In this document: positions 9,413 to 20,560 of the stretch, piece by piece | Position numbering within the stretch: position 1 is the first letter of the stretch | How the letters are laid out: each line of letters begins with the position of its first letter | From: Mantis religiosa | Lineage: Eukaryota > Arthropoda > Insecta > Mantodea > Mantidae | DNA: 64,000 nucleotides | NCBI GenBank assembly: GCA_030765055.1 | Contig: CM060958.1 | Span: forward strand, 6,211,849 to 6,275,848 | Direction: 5' to 3' | Notes under the pieces: generated by a model | The model's database searches: none | Told to the model about the DNA's origin: nothing | Seen by the model: the letters and a program-made list of their open reading frames with translations, nothing else | Translations under genes and position numbers: made by a program

Positions 9413-11240
9413 ATATAAAGGGAGACAAAAGTCTAGATCCCAAGTTTTAGAATGTTCCATTGTATACACAACCTGGGTTAACCATAATGCTCCATTGTAT
9501 ACACAACCTGGGTTAACTATAATGGGGCATGAGAAAACGCAACTCCAAAACGAGGAGTATGTAAGATTTTGTATTCATTGTATATTAATTATGTTATTTG
9601 TGTATGAAGTTGTATATCTTAGATATTGTAATAAGAAATAAACTAACTAAATAATTACGTACTGATGGAACTAACGTTAAAAGAAAACAGCGTGCAAATA
9701 GCACTATCATTTGTTTCTCGTCATGACCTCCGATATGAACATAGAACTTAGAGGTTATACAAATCAAACAAAACAAAATATCTGAAAAACTTTAAACAAT
9801 CTGTTCACTTCAAGGAGGCTAAGGATCACACACAAACCTAGTTATTTTCTGGTAACGGTTATAATTAGCAGTTACACTGGGTTACAGCTACATATTGTAA
9901 CAGTTACCATTAACGATTAAATACATTTTGCTTTTATATCACGTTTGCAATTGTAAACAATGTCGATGTAAATTCACTTTGTTACCGGATGCATTCTAAA
10001 CTGAAGTTTTTTCTCTAGCTCTGTCAGCGCTGTTTACTGGTGATTTTATAATCACAAAATGCATCCACGGATGCTTCTGCATTGCTGCACACTTTGTAGA
10101 GGTAAACAGAGCTATATGGGAACATAAACACCACGTGATGCAGATATAGCAGAGAAAAATACATCAGTGTTATCAACATCAACATGGCCGAGGTTAAGTG
10201 TATAATAACTTAAATATTCTGTCAGGGCTTTAAATAAAAGGTCGTAATGGCACCTTGAGAGGATATGTTGGCAGGTTAATAGTAATACCAATATCTGATA
10301 CTTCCGGTTTATCCGGAGTGACATCTTTCTTATATTAAATGGTACACCGATGGCTTCAACATTTTCAGTTTGAGTTTAGTGTGCTAACATAAACAAAGTT
10401 ATACAAATAATTCTTAACTCTTAGTTTAATAGAAAAATGTCTTGTATTAATGGTAATTCATTTTCTTCATTATAATGTATAGAAATATTTAACTTTTGAA
10501 CTAGTGCACACATATGTTTAAACACGTGATTTTGAAGCTCTCCTGTACATTTCAAGCACGTAGTTATAAACTGTGGACAAAGCAGCATTTATGAGTTGGA
10601 AAAACGTTGAAAAATAGGGAAATTGTGATACTTTAAATGTTACGGGATCAATTGCAAATATTAAGAATCCGTTCGCAGGTTAATGTAACAATGATGTGAA
10701 GATTTGATCGAATTGTTCCAAACTTAGGTTTCGTCTTTATCAGCGTGATTTGAATGCCAATCGCGGAGAAACACACTCCATTGCGGTAATAGGGTAACGC
10801 TGAGCGAAGACTAAATCTAATAATAGGTCCTCTCTCAAGTTCTTTGTGCCTTTGTAATCGTCTGTCATATGCGGAAGTCTCGACGTCTTGGCATCCGGCA
10901 GAGAATCCGGCAATTAGGATCATTTCTCCCCACCAGATGTCTTACTAACTTCAGAGCCCATTATCTCGTAATTAATCAGAAAGTTATTTTTACATGCTCT
11001 TGATCTACTTTTGTACAGTAATATGATTTTATTATTGCTATCATCATTTGCTAAGTTTTGTTAAAAGGTATGAAGAATTAATCTATAAAACTGTAACAGG
11101 AATTTCTGTTGGACTATTCGTAGTTAATTCTGATTTGTTACTTGGATCCTCTCCTACACGGCATCCACGCCAACATCAGCTCCAAAATTATGTTCATACT
11201 TTCACTTCCATGATTATTTTGAAGTATCAATCAAATTCTA
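9413..11240. other. Unassigned stretch
   Basis: A 22 bp direct repeat (tgtatacacaacctgggttaac-like) occurs twice near 9460-9515. The minus frame at 10648-10923 is open but unrecognised and has no second copy here. Nothing else supported. Confidence 0.45.
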
Positions 11241-11668
11241 AATAAGTCATGAGACATGTGTTTCAAGACGTGTTTCGGAATAAAGAAGTCAAATTATTTC
11301 GATGAATTCTTACTTTATTATATTTATACGACCAGACTGAAGAACATATCACTCTCCTCAAGATTATTTACTTCTTGTCACTAACAAAACTGAAGAACAT
11401 ATCACTTTTAAAGATTATTAACTTATCGTAATTAAACAAGGCTGAAGAACATATCACTTTTGTAAAGATTATTGATTTCTCGTCACTATCGTTACTTACT
11501 TCTTAATTTTGTGATTGGCCGATCCATTGCCACGTCACCACATCACGTCATACCTCGTCACACCACTACTACTTCGGCCAATCACACAACTACATATATT
11601 TTATAAATTCTTAATTCCTCCGAACCCAAAAATACTGTTACAAAACGTAACAAACCAACTTAATTTAA
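11241..11668 (-). promoter_or_regulatory. Possible minus-strand LTR or promoter with three tandem 52 bp repeats
   Basis: Three head-to-tail copies of a unit with CTGAAGAACATATCACT start at 11336, 11389 and 11441 (periods 53 and 52). To the right are two GATTGG/CCAAT boxes in opposite orientation (near 11511 and 11574). On the minus strand a TATA-like tataaatataataaag follows the repeats near 11310-11325, and AATAAA-like signals follow further on. CCAAT boxes, tandem enhancer-like units, TATA and polyadenylation signal in that order resemble an LTR U3-R, but I could not fix TG/CA ends or a target duplication. Confidence 0.35.
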
Positions 11669-11676
11669 GTAAATAA

Positions 11677-12494
11677 ATGTATGTATGTATGTATGTATGT
11701 ATGTATGTATGTATGTATGTATGTATGTATGTATGTATGTATGTATGTATGTATGTATGTATGTATGTATGTATGTATGTATGTATGTATGTATGTATGT
11801 ATGTATGTATGTATGTATGTATGTATGTATGTATGTATGTATGTATGTATGTATGTATGTATGTATGTATGTATGTATGTATGTATGTATGTATGTATGT
11901 ATGTATGTATGTATGTATGTATGTATGTATGTATGTATGTATGTATGTATGTATGTATGTATGTATGTATGTATGTATGTATGTATGTATGTATGTATGT
12001 ATGTATGTATGTATGTATGTATGTATGTATGTATGTATGTATGTATGTATGTATGTATGTATGTATGTATGTATGTATGTATGTATGTATGTATGTATGT
12101 ATGTATGTATGTATGTATGTATGTATGTATGTATGTATGTATGTATGTATGTATGTATGTATGTATGTATGTATGTATGTATGTATGTATGTATGTATGT
12201 ATGTATGTATGTATGTATGTATGTATGTATGTATGTATGTATGTATGTATGTATGTATGTATGTATGTATGTATGTATGTATGTATGTATGTATGTATGT
12301 ATGTATGTATGTATGTATGTATGTATGTATGTATGTATGTATGTATGTATGTATGTATGTATGTATGTATGTATGTATGTATGTATGTATGTATGTATGT
12401 ATGTATGTATGTATGTATGTATGTATGTATGTATGTATGTATGTATGTATGTATGTATGTATGTATGTATGTATGTATGTATGTATGTATGTAT
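11677..12494. repeat. Giant perfect (ATGT)n microsatellite, about 204 units
   Basis: 818 bp of uninterrupted ATGT on the plus strand. It is the 3' tail of the minus-strand LINE at 11677-13298: on the minus strand the LINE 3' untranslated region runs straight into (ATAC)n, and the target duplication lies immediately outside the tract at 11669-11676. Open frames across it (MYVC or IHTY repeats) are artefacts of a 4 bp repeat with no stop in any register. Confidence 0.97.
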
Positions 12495-13298
12495 TGACTG
12501 CAATTGGGTACTACCCGGTGGCAGAGTTAAGAATATAGATCAAATTACAAATACTAGATTTACAACAATAACACAGTAAACAATACAAACATGATATTAT
12601 TTTACTTTAGTCACTTAAAACATATCTAATTAATTCTCTATTTACATATTATATACCATTATAATTCAAAAGTTAAACTATAAACCATCTAGATTTTTTC
12701 TAAATTTCTTCAGCGACAGGGGACAGCCCTGAAAGACTGCTACAGGCAATTCATTCCATTCTTCAATGGTTCTATTAACAAAAGAAAATTTTCAAACGTC
12801 GGTTCTGTATCTTCTACCCTTAATTTTATACCTATTATCGTTTCGTCCATAATAATCCGGATTATCTAACCTTACATTAACGTCCACCCATGCCTTTACA
12901 CCAGCATTAGCTTTGAATAATGCTACCAACCTATGTTTTTTACGCCTAATTCTTAATTCCTCCCATTTAGTCTCATCTCCTTTTATAGGCCCAAAATACT
13001 TGCCTCTTTTTATGAATTTTATTGCCCTCTTCTGTATTTTTTCTAATGGATCGATTTGGTTAGCTCTATACGGGTCCCAGCACGCTACTCCATATTCCAT
13101 AACCGGCCGCACTAAGACCTTGTAGGCAATTTCCCTGGACCTAGCGCTCCCCTTTTTCAATATTCTCATTACGAAATGTAATGCCTTCCACGCATTCCTA
13201 GATGTGGAATTTACTTGTTCGTCCCATCCATCATTACTTGCCAGGTACACTCCCAAGTATTTGCAGCTGTCCACCTGTGGAATTTGCACCCCTCCCAT
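11677..13298 (-). mobile_element. 5'-truncated LINE with microsatellite tail
   Basis: Non-LTR retrotransposon copy read from 13298 down to 11677. The coding remnant (13298-12792, 168 codons) contains CKYLGVYLASNDGWDEQVN, RPVMEYGVACWDPY and IDPLEKIQKRAIKFI, the post-RT C-terminal region typical of Jockey/CR1/L2-like ORF2. A TGA then interrupts the frame, but it continues as FVNRTIEEWNELPVAVFQGC before the true end near 12689. The 3' untranslated region is followed by the (ATAC)n tail. An 8 bp target duplication gtaaataa flanks it at 11669-11676 and 13299-13306. Truncation at the 5' end is normal for target-primed reverse transcription. Confidence 0.9.
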
Positions 13299-13306
13299 GT
13301 AAATAA

Positions 13307-14285
13307 CAGTTTAATGATAAGTAATGCCACAAGTTGTTATGAATTTATCTTTAATAGCTCGCAAACTTGAGTGGGATTTACTAAGATCATTTCGTGTGTA
13401 AGCGAATGCATAAATATTAATGACTTTATTGTTTATGTTCTTTAAAGAGCTGTAGGTAAATGCTGCATGAACTAAACCGTAAGCAAATATTAACAAATAA
13501 GGAGAACAAAAGACTCTGAAGTTTAAATGGTGAAATTCAAGTATCAAATGTGATTATATTTGCAGGATTAAATACATTTTAGTAACGTCTGAAGTAAAAA
13601 TGCAAAGCACACAAGGTGCAGGAAGTAAGACGGGAAATGGGTTAAAAAAACACTATCAAGAACAGCTTTTGTTAAATGTTCGTAGCATTAATGCGCTCTG
13701 TAAGCAAATATAAAACAAACTGTGGTTACAAACAATATCACAACGAAGTTGTCTAGATATAGCGATAAATATACTAAATAAGACATCTTATATGCCGTTT
13801 AGTGAGAATGCAGTAATATTAGTTTCCTACTTTCCGAAGATGCAAAGTTCCTGATTAGATGATATAGCGGCAACTTCTTTGGCATCTCAGTAGAGCGTGT
13901 TGCATACATCCTGTTCTTGCAGGGGATCGCTGCTTTATTTGACGTGAGCGTGACTTGTCTACATTGTAGCTAGAAACATCGAAAATAGAATATTGGTTTG
14001 ACGAATTTAGGTGGAATATATTTAGGAATATCTTTCTTCATTGGGTGAAAATAAGCACTGATTTGCGTTCTGCGTTTCTGTATATTTTACATTTGTATCC
14101 AAGTTCTTTTAATTTAAAACATTTTCTAAACAAAAATATACCACGAATAGATGCATTTGAATATTTGCTCAAGATGAAACTTCTTACATAATTTGAACGA
14201 ATCTTATTATGTGTTTCAATTGGGATGATGTTTGTCCTTGAACGCTACTAGACGAGCAACCAATCGCAGTCCTGCGATGTTGTAT
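13307..14285. other. Unassigned AT-rich stretch
   Basis: No motif or repeat recognised; the short open frames look like chance. Confidence 0.5.
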
Positions 14286-14287
14286 TA

Positions 14288-15622
14288 CGAGGGCTATCCA
14301 GAAAGTAGCTTACGTTTTCGTCTGTTTCCGCTAGGGGCGGGGCTAGCGCGGCCATCTTGGGGTCAGAGCGTTGCGCAGCTCAGTCGGCATCTAGCCGTGC
14401 TAGTGAGAGGTTCGTGCTGTGCTCCGTTCAGATACTGTGACGGTTTGAAATGTCTGCGTTAATTGAAAATCCCGCGAGCTGCGAGGTGCGTGCAGTAATA
14501 AGGTTTCTGACTGCAAAAAACTGTAAACCGATAGAAATCTATCGGCAGCTTTGTGAAGTGTATGGGGACAACATTATCACTGAAGGTGGAGTGCGTCAGT
14601 GGGTCATCAGATTTAAAAATGGCCGAAGCAATGTTCACGACGAAGATCGAAGTGGGAGACCCAGCACAGTGACTGCCGAACTTGTCGAAAAAGTCGATGC
14701 TAAAGTCCGTGAAAATCGAAGGTTCACAATAACGGAACTTTCTTTGAGTTTTCCACAAATTTCGCGAAGTTTGTTGCACGAAATCATCAGCGAAAAGCTT
14801 GGTTACCACAAGTTTTGTGCAAGATGGATTCCAAAAATCTTGACAGAGGACCACAAAAATCAGCGAATGGCTGCAGCGTTGAACTTTTTGGACGTTTACC
14901 ATAAGGATGGTGACTCTTTACTCGATCGCATCGTTACTGGTGACGAAACATGGGTGAAACACGTGAACTGTGAAACGAAATTGCAATCAATGCAGTGGGG
15001 GCACACAAGTTCTCCCCCAAAACCCAAGAAATGCATGCAAACAATGTCGGCAAGTAAGATGATGGCGACTGTTTTTTGGGACAGAAAAGTTGTGATTTTG
15101 GTGGACTTCCTGGAAAGAGGCACTACAATAAACTCTCAAAGGTATTGCCAAACTCTCCAAAAACTCAGAAGAGCCGTTCAAAACAAGCGCAGAGGAATGT
15201 TGAGCTCTAAGATCTTGTTGATTCACGACAACGCCCGGCCCCACACGGCAAATGTCACTCGTGAAGTTCTTGAATCTTTTAAGTGGGAGTTGTTTCCTCA
15301 TCCGCCGTACAGTCCCGACCTGGCACCGAGCGACTTCCACCTATTCCCAGCAATGAAGAAGTGGCTGGCTATGCAGCGTTTTGATGACGACGCACAGCTG
15401 CAAGAAGAGGTAACGAAGTGGTTGAAGGCGCAGGCGGCCGAATTTTTCGACGAAGGAATTTCCAAGCTCGTACATCGCTACGATAAATGCCTTAATTTGA
15501 ATGGTGACTATGTCGAAAAGTAGTATTTGAGTGTGGCTTTCATCTGTATATAATAAAATTTGTTTCCTATACTTTGTTTACTTTTTATTCCAAAACGTAA
15601 TCTACTTTCTGGATAGCCCTCG
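14288..15622 (+). mobile_element. Complete mariner transposon
   Basis: Terminal inverted repeats of about 31 bp with one mismatch: CGAGGGCTATCCAGAAAGTA continues into GCTTACGTTTT at the left, and its complement with GATTACGTTTT ends at 15622. Both ends are flanked by the TA duplication expected of mariner (14286-14287 and 15623-15624). The 1335 bp length, intact ends and intact transposase make it a candidate autonomous copy. AATAAA-like signals follow the stop codon near 15550. Confidence 0.95.
14450..15523 (+). CDS. Mariner transposase, apparently intact (357 aa)
   Basis: Catalyses cut-and-paste transposition of the surrounding element in the nucleus. Start ATG 14450 is chosen because MSALIENPASCEVRAVIRF aligns with the starts of related copies in the window. 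Residues about 10-110 form the two helix-turn-helix DNA-binding units (KPIEIYRQLCEVYG, GGVRQWVIRFKNG). The catalytic domain shows all three acidic residues: VTGDETWV near residue 160, LLIHDNARPHTA near 260 and SPDLAPSDFHLF near 296. There are 34 residues between the second and third aspartates, i.e. DD34D. The WVPKIL-type linker is present as ARWIPKILTEDHK. Length is within the usual 340-360 aa. No stop or frameshift. Expression is unproven. Confidence 0.93.
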   Translation: MSALIENPASCEVRAVIRFLTAKNCKPIEIYRQLCEVYGDNIITEGGVRQWVIRFKNGRSNVHDEDRSGRPSTVTAELVEKVDAKVRENRRFTITELSLSFPQISRSLLHEIISEKLGYHKFCARWIPKILTEDHKNQRMAAALNFLDVYHKDGDSLLDRIVTGDETWVKHVNCETKLQSMQWGHTSSPPKPKKCMQTMSASKMMATVFWDRKVVILVDFLERGTTINSQRYCQTLQKLRRAVQNKRRGMLSSKILLIHDNARPHTANVTREVLESFKWELFPHPPYSPDLAPSDFHLFPAMKKWLAMQRFDDDAQLQEEVTKWLKAQAAEFFDEGISKLVHRYDKCLNLNGDYVEK

Positions 15623-15707
15623 TACATTCCCCCTAAGTGGTGCGTGACGAGCACCAAACTAATCAATTTCTAATAAATACTTTTCGCGCTAAGACAAAAA
15701 TTCATAT

Positions 15708-16200
15708 TGTAACTTTGTGGATTCGTAGAATTAAAAGGCCGAGTTGCAGAAATTAAAAATCTCCTTTATTTCCGTAGCAATACACTGTTCAATTCTCACG
15801 TAACACCATTACATCACATATACACAGTCTTCCAAGGTCGATGACAATAACAAACAGTGACAGCTCTCGTCACAACAACACAGCTCACTCTGTTTACTAC
15901 TGTCCTGCTGGCGTGTCACAATCCCTTATATATCACATTCAGACTGTTCTGTCAATCACTAGATGTTTCTGGAAAACAAGGCATCTAATGACGTAATTCG
16001 CACATTCTCTGACCTTCGAGAAACGTAACTTAATCTATGCCGGCGAAGCCTTTGCCTCAGTTATCTTGCTTGCCGGCGCTATCTGCTTACACTAAACGCG
16101 CTATCGTTAACTGCTTAGCAAGGCTCATTATTACCATGGAACTTTATCCTTCGACTGTTTCCTTATTTGTGCTGAAACTTTTATGCCTGTTGCCATGACA
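15708..16200 (-). mobile_element. Solo LTR-1 with perfect ATAT duplication
   Basis: On the plus strand it starts TGTAACTTTGTGGATTCG and ends TATGCCTGTTGCCATGACA. It has the shared CTTTATTTCCGTAG block near 15755, a minus-strand TATA (CCTTATATATCAC) near 15930, and GCCGGCG/GCTATCGTTAA blocks. Flanked by atat at 15704-15707 and 16201-16204. No internal region. Confidence 0.9.
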
Positions 16201-16204
16201 ATAT

Positions 16205-16885
16205 TTTGTCAAAACTGATCCATAAGGAAGGTGAGAGTAATGTATTTCACATAACTGTAAAAACCCCATATTGTGAGTTCAAATAGTTTTCCTAATACAA
16301 ATAATTAAAGTAGATACCATTATATTATAACAATGCATTGTGACGTAAGCACTGTAATGAATATCATTATTGGTTGGCATGTATGTGTGAACGTATATTT
16401 GAAATTACTCAGAACTGAAACGTAAACATTTGACATGGCGTGATAAAAGAAATATGTACTTTGAATAAGTCAAGATGTTTGTTAAATTCGATGAGAGAAA
16501 ACAATACACTTCCTGCTGGTCTGGCAGAAAGCGTCTGGTCACATTATATCTTTGTTTATGAATGGTTCGTAATCTCTTTTTACTCTAGAGAGTTCAAAGC
16601 AGTATTGTTCAGTTACTCTTCCATGGAAAAGTGTATCAGATGGATCAATGAGATGCGATCCACCTTCCCCACCTGCTACTGCTAGAATAATCCAATAGAG
16701 TTACTGTGGGCTCAAATTTTGTTGGAAACAGAAAAAATATTTTTAAACTGTCTGACGTTGAACGAGTTATTCACGAAGAAATTGACAAGAAACACAACAA
16801 GACTGGGAAAACTGCGTGAGTTATCAGATAAACTACAAGAAGACGACTTTTGGAAAGAAATAGCACGTAACGAGATTTTAGAACC
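16205..16885. other. Unassigned stretch
   Basis: Two short plus-strand frames (16440-16685 and 16719-16904) have no motif I recognise and no second copy in the window. Confidence 0.4.
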
Positions 16886-16887
16886 TA

Positions 16888-17573
16888 CGAGGCATGTTTT
16901 ATAAGTCAGTACCGTTTTGGAATTTAAAAAAAGCCGTGCATAGATATCGCAATAATTTTATTTTTACATGAAAGCCTGTACCTTAATCTACTTTTCTACA
17001 TAATTTCCGTGAATATGGCACCAGTTTTTGAATACCCTCCTCATAAAATTCTGCCGCCTGACGTGTTAACCACTGTATCACAACTGTTTTGACTTCGTTA
17101 TCGTCTTGAAGACGCTGAACGCCCAGATGTTTCTTCAAGTCAGGAACAAATGGTATTCGCTGGGCAACAGATCAGGGCTGTATGGAGGATGATCTAGAGT
17201 TTCCCATTGAAAAGATTTGATGAGATCTTTGGTCTGATTAGCCACATGTGGACGGGTATTGTCATGCAGCAAAACAATACCCTTACTCAACTTGCCACGT
17301 CTTTTGTTCTGGATTGCACGGCGCAGATTGTTCAATGTCTCACAATAAGACGCTGCATTGAATGTCTCATTACGAGGCAGAAACTCCACTAGCAAAACTC
17401 CTTATCTGTCCCAAAAACTGTGCACATGATTTTCCGGGCAGAAATTGTTTGCTTAAACTTCACTTTTGTGGGTGATGATGAATGTCGCCATTCCATGGAT
17501 TGTGGTTCCGATTCTGGTGTGACGTAGGCCACCCATGTTTCGTCACTAGTTACAATTTGGTCCAAAAAATCTT
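16888..17573 (-). pseudogene. Mariner, 5'-truncated, with third catalytic D changed to E
   Basis: The 3' terminal repeat begins CGAGGCATGTTTTATAAGTC after TA at 16886-16887. Minus-strand coding covers the catalytic half: SDETWVAYVTPESE near 17520, then LVEFLPRNETFNAASYCETL, GIVLLHDNTRPHVA, and HPPYSPDLLPSEYHLF. In the last motif the usual third catalytic Asp (PSD) is Glu (GAA). A frameshift separates the first catalytic block from the rest, and another follows HLF. The element stops near 17573 without a left terminal repeat. Inactive. Confidence 0.82.
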
Positions 17574-18084
17574 AGGGTCAGAAATTTTATGTATTTGTAC
17601 AGGAGGTTTAATATAGCATGTTCTATGTTAAATTTTATTGTATTGAATTTGTAATGGATACTGTACAAATAAATATCAAATAAGTATCAAATAAAAGGAG
17701 TGGGGGTAACAAGGTGGCAACGCTGAATGCGCTAACACATCTTATTCGCTTTAAGCCAAAACTCTTCCATTTGAAACAGATAATAGGTAAAGATTTATCG
17801 TGATAATAAAGAATGGTATGGGTACATGACATCAGATGTGCTTCCTAGCTGTAACAGCCGGGAAACGTTGCTATGCGGCAGTGATGATGAAAGTGCTCCG
17901 CTCTCAGTCGATAATGCAGGTAATTGAGATGCCATTAAACAGGTTGGTGATCGGCGGAGCAGCGCGACGTTGGCCCAAACTTTAAACGAACGCCGCACAG
18001 AGACAAGAGTACAACGCTAGCTATCGTTCTTCAACTTTTTCAGAAGCTTTAAGCTGTTTCGATCTTTTCATTACGTCGTAAATG
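17574..18084. other. Unassigned stretch
   Basis: No gene or repeat recognised. Confidence 0.45.
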
Positions 18085-18570
18085 TGGAATAAAGACCCAA
18101 AAGAGATAAGAATAAAAAGAAAGAAACATTTTCGTAACATTGAGTATAAACAAACTGATAAATCGGCCGAAGCAGATGATTTTTTGTCATTGAACCATGA
18201 AATAAATCCAGAAGTTAAATTATTAAAACAATTTTATGTCCCGATAGATTTAATGGTTTGGGAAAATATATTTATTTTCAAAAACAGACATCGCGTAATG
18301 AATCTTGAAATATTGGCAGTCGATTCTGTTTTTAAATTTGTTTTATTGTCAGATTTTGGTAGTACTAACAAGAACATATTAACATTTAGCATTCGTAACG
18401 ATGGCGACAACTTTGTTTACATGAAATCGCGATCCTAAAAATTTATAAGAAAATCATCATTTCTTATAAGATAAGTGAAGTTTTAGCTTAAAAATTGTTA
18501 TATTGTTATATATTTGTTTGCTTCACTGTTAATAGCTTCATATTTTACGTATTTATTAATTTCTGCAAAT
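18085..18570 (+). mobile_element. Penelope-like element 3' end
   Basis: Starts inside the GIY-YIG domain (RKKHFRNIEYKQTDKSAEAD). It continues through HEINPEVKLLKQF, PIDLMVWENIFIFKNRHR and VMNLEILAVDSVFKFVLLSD to a stop at 18438, then about 130 bp of 3' region (gcttcactgttaatagcttc). This is the cleanest copy of the C-terminal extension and serves as the reference for the other PLE fragments. 5'-truncated. Confidence 0.78.
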
Positions 18571-19334
18571 GTTTATTAACGTGACCTCGATAGAAAAAAG
18601 ACTTTTTAAAGCATGGTTTGTTGAATGTGTAGATAATGTGCATGTAATATAATAAGAGGATGCAGGAGTTGGGTTAAGGAGCATGAGATGTGGTTGTTGG
18701 AAGGATTAATCTAAGGGCACGTTTGTCTTATGTTTTTGTGAAGCGCGTTTGCAGTGTAACTGTTTGGAGTGAGAGCACTTCAAAGTAATCTGGTAACATT
18801 AGCATACAAGAGAGGTCCTCTCGAATATCCAAACTCTCTGCTCCTCGATACAACACCAGTGGCGGATCCTAATTAAACATTAACGATGCTCTAGCTCACA
18901 CCGTCTGTTCTAACCAATACAGTTTGAACTTCCTAGTTATACAAATTACAGTTAATTAAAACAAACTCACATAACTAAAGCAGGCAATTAAATTTCAGTT
19001 GTACAGATGTAATGTTTGTGAAAATAATTTCAAAAAGAAGGAACATATCAAAAGTTTAACTTTCAAAGTTCCTTTATTATTCGTCAAATATAATTGTTTA
19101 CGAATGCCGTATTTTTTCGTTATATTTAAGTTTTTCTTTTAGAAAAAGGTAGGTACAATGAACATTTTTAATAGCCAATATACAAATGTTGAGGTTAAAT
19201 TTCACGTGTATAAAACACCCTATAAGTGCCAATATATTATGAAAAGCTGTAGTTTATAGACTCATAACGTATGTAGACACGTAGAATTTAACAATGAAGG
19301 CTGTATATCATTTTTATTTTCAATAAATAAATAG
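18571..19334. other. Unassigned AT-rich stretch
   Basis: Nothing recognised. Confidence 0.5.
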
Positions 19335-19587
19335 TACAGTGCGATCCATATAAACCTGAACCATTTCGATAGGCTATAACTTTTGAACTAATAATAGGAC
19401 ACACGTGTAACTTTGGGAGATTACATTACACTATTTACATCCCCGAGAAAATGTTGGAAGTGTCCTGCACCAGCATCTATACATGTTTGTACTCGTCTCA
19501 CCATATTCTCTGAAGTTTTACGGAGAGTATCCTCGCCAATGTTACTTATTTCGGTTCGAATAGATTCCTTGAGAACATCAATTGTCC

Positions 19588-19825
19588 TTTTTTTGTAATT
19601 TACGTCCTCCAACGTTAAGTCATATCGGGCGGTGATGAATTGGATGAAATGATGCTCAAATGATTCCAGGGTCCATGGAACTTAGAGTCACCCGACATTC
19701 GTCTTGAAGGATAACGGAAAACCCCAGAAAAACCTTATCCAGATAACTCACCCTGACCGAGATTCGAACTCGGGGCCTCTTGAACGTGAGGCGGACATGC
19801 TACCATCTACGCTACCGAGGCGGGC
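19588..19825 (-). mobile_element. SINE-A copy
   Basis: Minus-strand copy inside the Tc1-like transposase. Duplication tcaattgtcc at 19578-19587 and 19830-19839, with a 3-4 bp irregularity next to the SINE head (catcg). Confidence 0.9.
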
Positions 19826-20030
19826 ATCGTCAATTGTCCGTGACCTATTCTTGTAAACTCTATTTTTTAGATACCCCCACAAGAAAAAATGCAGTGAGGT
19901 TAGGTCAGGGAAAATGACCTTGTTGTCGACGGGCCCTAAAACACCACCCACACACACACTCTAGGGGGGGCATAGACCTTTTGAGATTATTCGATTATCA
20001 AAGAAACTGGTTACAAGTTCCATGGTGTCG

Positions 20031-20560
20031 TTGCTCCATATTGCTGGAAATAACTTTCTCTCAATTCGATATCATTCAACTGCTCCAAAAATGTATTGAA
20101 GATACCCATACAAACTTTAGTGTCTACAGTCGTATCAAAGAAAAGGGGACCAAAGATCCTGGAAGCTGACATCACGCACCATACAGTGGGGTTTCGTGGA
20201 TCACTTGGGGGTTTACAGGAGCCCAATATCTGGTGTTTTGTGTGTTTATGTAGCCTGACAGATGAAACCATGCCTCATCTGTAAACCTCATCTGTGTGGC
20301 ACATTGCTCCATCTTGCTGGAAATAACCTTCTCTCAATTCGATATCATTCAACTGCTCCAAAAATGTATTGAAGATACTCATATAAACTTCAGTGTCTAC
20401 AGTCGTATCAAAGAAAAGGGGACCAAAGATCCTGGAAGCTGACATCGCGCACTATGCAGTGGGGTTTCGTGGATCACTTGGGGGTTTACAGCAGCCTAAT
20501 ATCTGGTGTTTTGTGTGTTTATGTAGCCTGACAGATGAAACCATGCCTCATCTGTAAACC
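20031..20560. repeat. Tandem 273 bp duplication within a transposase
   Basis: Unit 1 (20031-20287) and unit 2 (20304-20560) align at a constant offset of 273 bp from TTGCTCCAT to CATCTGTAAACC with about 5% difference. They cover the transposase segment VWCVMSASRIFGPLFFDTT. The 16 bp between them (tcatctgtgtggcaca) reads as the continuation of the coding strand. Confidence 0.93.

Noticed and set aside
10648..10923. 91-codon minus frame as a gene
   Set aside because: No motif, no splice or promoter signal, no second copy; too short to distinguish from chance.
11601..12579. Very long open frames of MYVC or THTYIHTYI repeats in several registers
   Set aside because: They are translations of a perfect (ATGT)n tract, which has no stop in any plus register and none in one minus register.
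16719..16904. Plus frame rich in charged residues as a small protein
   Set aside because: Ends in the terminal repeat of a mariner and shows no motif; likely chance.
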